From Bacillota bacterium (GTDB taxonomy: Bacteria; Bacillota; Limnochordia; JAAZLZ01), in the NCBI GenBank assembly GCA_012799075.1, contig JAAZLZ010000308.1, positions 1 to 6,015 on the forward strand: DNA of 6,015 nucleotides, in the 5' to 3' direction. Shown here one piece after another: positions 1-4,845 of this stretch. A program made the translations under genes and the position numbers. Every line of letters starts with the position of its first letter. The first letter of the stretch is position 1. Below the pieces are notes generated by a model. It had not been told where the DNA came from. It saw nothing but the letters and a program-made list of their open reading frames with translations, and did no database searches.

Positions 1-1
1 C

Positions 2-31
2 CAGTATCCGTTTTAATCTTGCGAGATACTG
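2..31. repeat. Short inverted repeat in the left non-coding edge
   Basis: CAGTATC at 2-8 is matched by its reverse complement GATACTG at 25-31, separated by 16 bases. It lies upstream of the cold-shock gene promoter. No T-run follows, so it does not look like a terminator. It could be an operator or a chance repeat. Apart from this repeat I see nothing definite in bases 1-75. Confidence 0.25.
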
Positions 32-75
32 TGAACGAAACTCTAGCCCTTCTACCTCTCGTTGCAAAATTTATC

Positions 76-104
76 TAGACAGGCAAAAATCTTTATGATA
101 TAGT
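76..104 (+). promoter_or_regulatory. Sigma-A-type promoter of the cold-shock gene
   Basis: A -35 box TAGACA (76-81, five of six matches to TTGACA) is followed after exactly 17 bases by a -10 box TATAGT (99-104, five of six matches to TATAAT). The predicted transcript start is near 111, giving a leader of only about 36 bases. This is much shorter than the long cold-responsive leader of E. coli cspA. Confidence 0.7.
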
Positions 105-113
105 GGTTGCATA

Positions 114-127
114 CCGGTTCGGACCGG
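114..127 (+). promoter_or_regulatory. Leader hairpin just before the cold-shock gene ribosome binding site
   Basis: CCGGT (114-118) and ACCGG (123-127) form a perfect 5-bp GC-rich stem with a TCGG loop. It would sit almost at the 5' end of the predicted mRNA and end one base before the purine-rich Shine-Dalgarno tract. A role in mRNA stability or temperature-dependent translation is possible but inferred. Confidence 0.4.
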
Positions 128-128
128 C

Positions 129-149
129 AAAGGAGGAGATTTTTCTTTG
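129..149 (+). promoter_or_regulatory. Shine-Dalgarno site that sets a TTG start
   Basis: AAAGGAGGAG at 129-138 is nearly a full anti-16S match. It is followed 8-10 bases later by TTG at 147-149. No ATG in this frame lies near it, and the cold-shock fold must begin here, so TTG is the start codon. Confidence 0.85.
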
Positions 150-353
150 GAGCAAGGAACTGTTAAATGGTTTAACTCGGAAAAGGGCTACGGATTTATC
201 CAGCGGGAAGACGGGCGAGGGGATGTTTTTGTTCATTATTCCGCCATCGTCGGCGATGGATTCCGCAGTCTTGAGGAAGGCCAAGAGGTTACCTTTGAAG
301 TGACCGAAGGCCAGAAGGGGCCCCAGGCCTCCAATGTGACTGTCATCGGCTAA
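147..353 (+). CDS. csp: Cold-shock protein (CspA family), TTG start
   Basis: A 68-residue single cold-shock domain, the normal full length for bacterial Csp proteins. These are small cytoplasmic OB-fold proteins that bind single-stranded RNA and DNA and act as RNA chaperones in cold shock or growth transitions. Visible hallmarks are the N-terminal GTVKWFN (residues 4-10), RNP1 as KGYGFI (13-18), RNP2 as VFVHYSAI (27-34), and a C-terminal stretch ending in ASNVTVIG. The usual Phe is Tyr in both RNP motifs (residues 15 and 31), a conservative aromatic change also seen in other Csp proteins. Translation starts at TTG behind an excellent ribosome binding site. The gene is monocistronic, with its own promoter (76-104) and a strong terminator (376-406). 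Cold induction cannot be judged from the sequence; many csp paralogues are constitutive. Confidence 0.97.
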   Translation: MEQGTVKWFNSEKGYGFIQREDGRGDVFVHYSAIVGDGFRSLEEGQEVTFEVTEGQKGPQASNVTVIG

Positions 354-375
354 GAAGTTGAGGAACGAACGGTAC

Positions 376-406
376 GGGGAGAGACTTCTCTCCCCTGTTT
401 TATTTT
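376..406 (+). terminator. Intrinsic terminator of the cold-shock gene
   Basis: GGGGAGAG (376-383) and CTCTCCCC (388-395) form a perfect 8-bp stem with an ACTT loop, followed by a T-rich tail (TGTTTTATTTT, 396-406). On the opposite strand no T-run follows the stem, so it should stop mainly rightward transcription. It lies in the 55-bp gap between two convergent genes. Confidence 0.9.
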
Positions 407-408
407 CC

Positions 409-1050
409 CTAAAAGTCCCTTCGCCTACCCTTTCCATCGATGGCAATTTCCCGCAAAGGCAAGTCCTTGCCTCCATGCCTTAAAGCCCCCTTGGCTATTT
501 GCACCAGTCCCCGACAGCAGGGTATGTCCATTCGGACTACAGTAATGCCTATCAAGGCATTGCCCGCGGCGATCCTCCCTAGCTTCTCTAGATAGAAGGC
601 GCTATCGTCCAGCTTGGGACATCCAATCACGACTCCTTTGCTGCCCAGGAAATCCTGATGGAAGGTTGGATGCACAACGGGTACGCAGTCGGCAACAACC
701 AATAGTTCCCGTTCGTTAAAGTAAGAAGCTCGATCGGGCACCAAGGCCAGTTGGACAGGCCATTGACTACGTTCCTCCGTGTTATTCCCCAAGCCTCCTA
801 GAGGGCATCCGCGTCCCAGCTGGGTTAGTACAGCTTCTTCATCGAAAGGCGCGGCCTGCCTCCGTTCAATCCTTAAGGCACTCCGAGGACACTCACCGAT
901 GCAGTCCCCCAATCCATCACAGAGATTCTCACCAATCAACTTGGCCTTGCCGTCAACGATGGCAATCGCCCCTTCAGCGCAGGCAGGCGCGCAAATCCCG
1001 CAGCCATCGCATTTGTCTTCATCGATGATGACAATGTCCCGTTCGATCAT
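409..1050 (-). CDS. Ferredoxin-like 4Fe-4S protein with a cysteine-rich C-terminal domain
   Basis: 213 residues, probably a cytoplasmic electron-transfer or redox-sensing protein of unknown partner. Residues 1-62 are a ferredoxin fold. The first motif is complete (C14, C17, C20, C24). The second reads CDGLGDCIGECP with only C44, C50 and C54, because Leu47 sits where the second cluster Cys belongs. One normal [4Fe-4S] cluster is expected; the second is absent, three-iron or otherwise ligated. The C-terminal ~135 residues carry further motifs: GCPLGGLG (C82), ADCVP (C122), GCPKLDD (C144) and DIPCCRGL (C178, C179). I recall similar unnamed proteins in clostridia and other anaerobes but cannot assign a function. 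The ATG is preceded by GGAG with a 7-base gap, and a good promoter lies upstream. The gene is divergent from the glutamate-synthase-like gene, a possible electron-acceptor partner (inference). An alternative is a sensor or scaffold protein. Confidence 0.9.
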   Translation of the reverse strand: MIERDIVIIDEDKCDGCGICAPACAEGAIAIVDGKAKLIGENLCDGLGDCIGECPRSALRIERRQAAPFDEEAVLTQLGRGCPLGGLGNNTEERSQWPVQLALVPDRASYFNERELLVVADCVPVVHPTFHQDFLGSKGVVIGCPKLDDSAFYLEKLGRIAAGNALIGITVVRMDIPCCRGLVQIAKGALRHGGKDLPLREIAIDGKGRRRDF

Positions 1051-1065
1051 ACCCCCACTCCATTC

Positions 1066-1094
1066 CTAACTTATTGACTCAGTAATAGTATAAT
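1066..1094 (+). promoter_or_regulatory. Probable rightward promoter of the glutamate-synthase-like gene
   Basis: A perfect -10 box TATAAT lies at 1089-1094. The matching -35 position, 17 bases upstream (CTAACT, 1066-1071), fits the consensus at only three of six bases, so the promoter may be weak or activator-dependent. The predicted start near 1101 gives a leader of about 89 bases. Confidence 0.5.
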
Positions 1095-1115
1095 GCCCCG
1101 AAGGAATCTAGACAA
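1087..1115 (-). promoter_or_regulatory. Leftward promoter of the ferredoxin-like gene
   Basis: Read on the minus strand, a -35 box TTGTCT (1115-1110, four of six matches) is followed after 17 bases by a -10 box TATACT (1092-1087, five of six). The predicted transcript start is near 1080, about 30 bases before the ATG. The -10 shares bases 1089-1092 with the rightward -10. Confidence 0.65.
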
Positions 1116-1145
1116 GGGTCAATTCCGGGAGCCACGAATACCTAT

Positions 1146-1161
1146 TTCCCCGATGGGGGAA
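1146..1161 (+). promoter_or_regulatory. Small hairpin in the leader of the glutamate-synthase-like gene
   Basis: TTCCCC (1146-1151) and GGGGAA (1156-1161) form a 6-bp stem with a GATG loop, about 15 bases before the Shine-Dalgarno site (GAGGAG, 1177-1182). It could be an operator or an mRNA structure. No known riboswitch class is recognisable in this leader. Confidence 0.3.
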
Positions 1162-1189
1162 TGTAAGATCAAAACCGAGGAGTGGTGAG

Positions 1190-2614
1190 ATGATTCGTCG
1201 GCTGCTGGGAAGCTTCATCCGAACGATTACAAACGAAACAAGCGATGACACGCTGGTTAGGATGATCCAGGACAAGTACACGGACAATTTGCTCATGCTG
1301 CTCTCCACTTTGCAGAAGATGTCTTTCTTCCATAGCATGGAACTGCTAATGCGAGCCGCTCAGGGCGAAAACTTGGAACGCCCCCTGGGAAGTCCCATCC
1401 GCCTCTCCCCCTGGGAAAAGCTGTTGCTAAATCCCGTCCATCTTTTCCGCCTGCCTATCGATGACAAAGAAACCATCGATACTTCCGTCGTCATCGGCTC
1501 CAGGTCCGATAAACCCTTAAAGCTCCAAATACCCATCTGCATCGCGGGCATGTCCTATGGAAGCGCCCTCAGCAAACAAGCCAAGATCGCCCTGGCGAAA
1601 GCAGCTACCAGGATGGGCACGGCCACAAACACGGGCGAATCAGGTCTGTTGCCGGCGGAGCGGGAGTTTGCCGATAAGCTCATTGGACAGTACAACCGGG
1701 GCGGCTACCTTAACACCCCCGACAAGTACAAACAGCTCGATGCCATTGAAATCCAGTTCGGGCAAGGAGCACAAGGTGCTTCTCCCCAACGCACCCAGGC
1801 TAAGTTCATCGATTCCCACATGCGAGCAGTGTTTGGCCTCCATGACGGACAGGACGCAGCCTTAGGCTCTCGGATCCCAGGAATTAGCAGTCAACAAGAC
1901 CTGACCGAGACGGTCAAACGGCTTAAGGAAGAAACAGGCGTACCCATCGGGATGAAGATCGCAGCTTCCCACTTCCTCGAACGGGAAATGGCCATCGGGC
2001 TGGAGGCCCAAGTGGACTTCATCACCGTCGACGGCGCTGAGGCGGGCACCCACGGTGCTTCTCCCACCGCCGAAGATGATCTGGGACTGCCCACCATTTT
2101 TGCCATCGCGCGGGCCCGCCGATTTCTGGTCCATCAAGGCGCAGTGGGACAAGTATCCCTGTTGGCATCAGGGGGGCTAGTCTCCCCAGGACAGTTCATG
2201 AAGGCCTTGGCCCTGGGAGCCGATGCAGTATACATCGGAACGGCGGCCCTGTTGGCCCTAGTAGCCCGCCAGCTGACGAAAGTATCCCCTTACGAACCGT
2301 CCACCCAATTGGTCCTGGCAACGGGCAAGGCTAAAGACAAGTTCGATGTGGACGACGGCTGTCAGTCCTTGGTCAACTTCCTCCGGGTTTCCCTCAGTGA
2401 GATGACCTCGGTCATGTACGCCCTTGGCAAAAACGCAACTCGGCATTTGGATGTGGACGACCTGTGCTGTGTCGATCCGTTCCTAGCTCAAGCTTTGGAT
2501 GTCCCCTACGCCGGGGTGGCGCCTAGGGAGCAGACTGCATACTACCTATCCCTAGCCCAAGAACTCAGCCAATCAGACGGTTCACCAAGCTTCCTTGAAG
2601 ACTTTCATAATTAG
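1190..2614 (+). CDS. FMN-binding glutamate-synthase-family protein (stand-alone synthase domain)
   Basis: 474 residues, a TIM-barrel flavoprotein related to the FMN domain of GltB, which makes glutamate from 2-oxoglutarate and ammonia. Motifs in family order are IAGMSYGSALSKQAK (118-132; GltB MSFGALS), NTGESG (147-152), IEIQFGQGAQGA (186-197), VDFITVDGAEAGTHGASP (275-292) and LASGGLVSPGQ (325-335) followed by ALGADAVYIGTAAL (341-354), the phosphate-binding end of the barrel. The N-terminal ~110 residues are a leader region seen in stand-alone homologues. It lacks the N-terminal glutaminase domain and the C-terminal beta-helix of full-length GltB. It also lacks the three-cysteine 3Fe-4S motif: the only cysteines are at 117, 391, 426 and 427. 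GAGGAG precedes the ATG by 7 bases. True glutamate synthesis is therefore uncertain; another 2-oxo or amino acid substrate is possible. Its 3' end overlaps the opposing regulator gene by 33 bp. Confidence 0.94.
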   Translation: MIRRLLGSFIRTITNETSDDTLVRMIQDKYTDNLLMLLSTLQKMSFFHSMELLMRAAQGENLERPLGSPIRLSPWEKLLLNPVHLFRLPIDDKETIDTSVVIGSRSDKPLKLQIPICIAGMSYGSALSKQAKIALAKAATRMGTATNTGESGLLPAEREFADKLIGQYNRGGYLNTPDKYKQLDAIEIQFGQGAQGASPQRTQAKFIDSHMRAVFGLHDGQDAALGSRIPGISSQQDLTETVKRLKEETGVPIGMKIAASHFLEREMAIGLEAQVDFITVDGAEAGTHGASPTAEDDLGLPTIFAIARARRFLVHQGAVGQVSLLASGGLVSPGQFMKALALGADAVYIGTAALLALVARQLTKVSPYEPSTQLVLATGKAKDKFDVDDGCQSLVNFLRVSLSEMTSVMYALGKNATRHLDVDDLCCVDPFLAQALDVPYAGVAPREQTAYYLSLAQELSQSDGSPSFLEDFHN

Positions 2615-3019
2615 GGAGGTGTGGGACTGGCCGACCCCCGGGATTTCTCGTAAGGTCCGGGTCAAAAAGTGAAACAGCTCTTCACTGGAGGGCATGGCCA
2701 CATGGAGCATCAGATCGTAGTCCCCTGTGCAGACTCCAATGTAGCGCACATTGTCCATGGTATCCAGTCGTTCAATGATGGTTCCCACATCTTCGCCCTC
2801 GACTTTGACACCAACGATGGCCTGGGTCGTCAGGCCGATTTTCTCCGGATCGACCGCGGCGGTAATGCGCAGCACTTGCTCATCGAGAAGGCGATTGACC
2901 CTTTTCCGCACCGTTGCCTCGGCTACCCCCACCTTGGCCGCAACGGCCGTGTACGGGGTTTTCCCATCCTCACGTAAAATAGCAATGATTGCCTTATCTA
3001 AGTCATCGAGTTCCACCAC
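2582..3019 (-). CDS. Lrp/AsnC-family transcriptional regulator
   Basis: A full-length Lrp/AsnC regulator of 145 residues. These cytoplasmic DNA-binding proteins form dimers and higher oligomers and respond to amino acids or related metabolites. Residues 3-60 are the AsnC-type winged helix-turn-helix: LDDLDKAIIAILREDG, then YTAVAAKVGVAEATVRKRVNRLLDEQVL. Residues ~66-137 are the RAM effector and oligomerisation domain, with the GDYD loop (99-102) that usually lines the ligand site. The frame runs up to a GTG at 3028, but AGGGGG (3033-3028) overlaps that codon. It is 8 bases from the GTG at 3019, which also gives the family-like start MVELDDLDK, so 3019 is preferred. A likely terminator separates it from the TPP enzyme gene, and I see no convincing promoter of its own in 3029-3079. 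Likely targets are itself and its neighbours (inference). Confidence 0.94.
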   Translation of the reverse strand: MVELDDLDKAIIAILREDGKTPYTAVAAKVGVAEATVRKRVNRLLDEQVLRITAAVDPEKIGLTTQAIVGVKVEGEDVGTIIERLDTMDNVRYIGVCTGDYDLMLHVAMPSSEELFHFLTRTLREIPGVGQSHTSLIMKVFKEAW

Positions 3020-3071
3020 CGATTGCACCCCCTACCAACAGTTTCTTCATCGGGAAAAACCAATCCTGCCG

Positions 3072-3100
3072 AAAGAACAGGGGCACCCAACGGGCACCCC
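3072..3100 (-). terminator. Probable intrinsic terminator after the TPP enzyme gene
   Basis: On the minus-strand RNA, GGGGUGCCC and GGGUGCCCC (3100-3092 and 3088-3080) pair as a 9-bp stem with two central G-U wobbles and a GUU loop. A modest T-rich tail (TGTTCTTT) follows. It begins 10 bases after the stop codon at 3111. On the plus strand the wobbles become C-A mismatches, so it should act in one direction. The tail is imperfect, so read-through into the regulator gene is likely. Confidence 0.55.
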
Positions 3101-3110
3101 CACCAACCGC

Positions 3111-4751
3111 TTATTTCTCCAGCAGCCCGGCCATGCGTTCAATCCCACCTTGTTGCACCGGGACTTGAATGATGGTGACTGTGTCCATCGCGAGGGCTTC
3201 TTCGATGACCGGCCTTAACAGATCTGGCTTATCAACGTAAAGCCCCCTGGCCCCCAGGGCCTTGGCTACCAAATCGAACCGCAAGTCTCCCAGTTCCGAA
3301 GCAATCCGTTTATCCTCCCGCTGACCATCGACTACAATCCCCCAAGCAGAGTCATCGGCAATAACGGCCACATAGGGGGTGTTGAAACGCAAGGCCGTCT
3401 GGATCTCAGTCACCGTAAAGCCAGCGGAGCCATCACCGCTCAGGAGCAGGACAGGCCGTTGGCGGTGGGCAAGCTTCGCGGCGATCGCCCCCGGAAGCCC
3501 CCATCCGACTACTCCGCTTGCTCCACAAGTCAACCAGTGGGCAGGATGGCGATCGAAGAGGATCATATGGGCCCACCGGCCGATGTTGCCGCCATCCAAT
3601 AGGAAGACAGGATCCATCTCATCGAGGATGGCCTTGATCTCCCGGCAAAGGCGAATGGCGGGCAAGGGGCTCCCATCTCCCCAACCGAAATCCTTCCACT
3701 GGTCCAGGAATTCATCCCGGGCCGTCCGTACCCGGACAAGCCAGTCTTGATGATTCCAGTCCAGCTCCTTGGCCTCCCTGATGATTTCTTTCAAGGCAAA
3801 GTAGGGATCGGCAGCCATCCCCAGGACAGGTTGAACACCACGGTGGATCTCAGCAGGGTCAGCATCGATCCGTATGAACTCCACCCCCTCGCGACAAACA
3901 GGAGGCAGCCCATAGCCCAAACGATAGTCGACCCTCCCTCCCACCGATAACACCACATCGGCTTCATCAAAGAGGGACATGGCCCCGTTGACTTCGGAAC
4001 TAGCCACACCGACATACTCTTTGAAAGCCAGTGGGAAATCACCCCTATCCCACATTTGGGACAGGACGGGAATACTCGCAAGCTGGGCAAATTCCTGAAT
4101 CAAGCTGCCCGCCCCCGCGTAAAAGACGCCGCTCCCGGCGACAATCAGTGGCTTGGCCGCCCCATGGAGCTTGGCAACCACTTGACGGGCAATCAATCGG
4201 TTAGCGGCGGGGCCCTGTCCCACCTGGGCCGATGCGCTGCCGATCGGTGCCTTACACTCGGCCCGGAGAACGTCCATGGGAATGGTCAAGTGGACGGGAC
4301 CTGGACGATGGGCAGTAGCATGGAAGACAGCCGCGTTGAATTTGCGTTCCAGATGATCGACCCGGTCCACCAGGCTTGCATACTTGCAGATGGGCTCGAC
4401 CATGCCGACCTGGTCCAACTCCTGAAAGTGATCGAGTCCTTTGGTTGACCAATCGCTGCAACCACTTAGAAGGAGCATTGGACCGCCATCCCAAGCAGCA
4501 TTGGCCAAGCCCGTCAGGGCATTTGTGTGGCCAGGACCGCTACTGACCGCCACTACCCCCAGCCGCCCCGTCATCCGTCCCCATAAGTCCGCCATGTAGG
4601 AGGCAGCCTGTTCGTTCCGAACATCAATGAGCTGAAGCTCCGAACCATGACAGGCTTCAAGAAAAGGTCCCAGCCCATTGCCGCATAAGACAAACACATA
4701 CTCGACACCCCTTTGGATCAGGGACTGCACCAACCATTCCGCCCCGTTCAT
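3111..4751 (-). CDS. Thiamine pyrophosphate-dependent enzyme, acetolactate synthase superfamily
   Basis: 546 residues with the three domains of the POX/acetolactate synthase fold. Residues 1-165 are the N-terminal domain, with the cofactor-activating Glu47 in RNEQAA, then SSGPGHTNALTGLANAAWDG (70-89) and HFQELDQVGM (108-117). Residues ~185-325 are the central domain. Residues ~375-535 are the TPP-binding domain, opening with LLDGGNIGRW and containing GDG (439-441). Such enzymes decarboxylate a 2-keto acid and transfer or release the activated aldehyde; the substrate cannot be named. The metal-binding motif ends in DD (466-467), not the usual NN. The PGG loop of acetolactate synthase is replaced by CGNGLG (23-28), and there is no ilvH or ilvC nearby, so a housekeeping IlvB role is unlikely. 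An in-frame ATG at 4802 adds 17 residues, but AGGAGGT (4764-4758) lies 6 bases before the ATG at 4751. It follows the papain-like gene by 94 bp. Confidence 0.95.
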   Translation of the reverse strand: MNGAEWLVQSLIQRGVEYVFVLCGNGLGPFLEACHGSELQLIDVRNEQAASYMADLWGRMTGRLGVVAVSSGPGHTNALTGLANAAWDGGPMLLLSGCSDWSTKGLDHFQELDQVGMVEPICKYASLVDRVDHLERKFNAAVFHATAHRPGPVHLTIPMDVLRAECKAPIGSASAQVGQGPAANRLIARQVVAKLHGAAKPLIVAGSGVFYAGAGSLIQEFAQLASIPVLSQMWDRGDFPLAFKEYVGVASSEVNGAMSLFDEADVVLSVGGRVDYRLGYGLPPVCREGVEFIRIDADPAEIHRGVQPVLGMAADPYFALKEIIREAKELDWNHQDWLVRVRTARDEFLDQWKDFGWGDGSPLPAIRLCREIKAILDEMDPVFLLDGGNIGRWAHMILFDRHPAHWLTCGASGVVGWGLPGAIAAKLAHRQRPVLLLSGDGSAGFTVTEIQTALRFNTPYVAVIADDSAWGIVVDGQREDKRIASELGDLRFDLVAKALGARGLYVDKPDLLRPVIEEALAMDTVTIIQVPVQQGGIERMAGLLEK

Positions 4752-4845
4752 CGATCCACCTCCTGCAATCAATGGAGTACCGAGTCTGCCTTCTCTATTC
4801 ATTCAGTTCATTCCTGCAAGAAGGCACTAATCCCACATGTAGAGC
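4752..4845. other. Spacer between the papain-like gene and the TPP enzyme gene
   Basis: 94 bp without a clear terminator or a well-spaced promoter on the minus strand, so co-transcription of the two genes is possible. It contains a short direct repeat TTCATTC (plus strand, 4798-4804 and 4807-4813) that looks incidental, and the TPP gene ribosome binding site. Confidence 0.4.
4758..4764 (-). promoter_or_regulatory. Shine-Dalgarno site fixing the TPP enzyme start
   Basis: AGGAGGT on the minus strand, 6 bases before the ATG at 4751-4749. It lies inside the longer open frame that begins at 4802, and so argues that the longer start is not used. Confidence 0.85.

Noticed and set aside
1..78. Frame +1 is open from the left edge to a TAG at 76-78 (25 codons), possibly the tail of an upstream gene.
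   Set aside because: Too short to judge: an open stretch of this length is common by chance. Third positions are AT-rich, unlike the real genes, and I recognise no family.
103..303. Plus-strand frame overlapping the cold-shock gene.
   Set aside because: Out-of-frame shadow of a clear Csp domain; no recognisable protein.
93..476. 127-codon minus-strand frame across the cold-shock gene and the ferredoxin-like gene 3' end.
   Set aside because: Runs antisense through a well-supported Csp gene and its terminator, and has no family-like motifs.
1074..1094. TTGACT at 1074-1079 as the -35 of the rightward TATAAT.
   Set aside because: The gap to TATAAT is only 9 bases, too short for a sigma-A promoter. 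The properly spaced -35 is the weaker CTAACT.
2634..2665. Inverted repeat GACCC/GGGTC past the flavoprotein stop as a rightward terminator.
   Set aside because: The stem is interrupted and followed by A residues, not T, and it lies within regulator coding sequence.
2751..3218. 155-codon plus-strand frame opposite the Lrp regulator and the TPP gene end.
   Set aside because: Low-complexity Ser/Thr/Arg-rich translation typical of an antisense shadow; both opposing genes are clear family members.
4056..4448. 130-codon plus-strand frame inside the TPP enzyme gene.
   Set aside because: Antisense shadow with no ribosome binding site or known domain.
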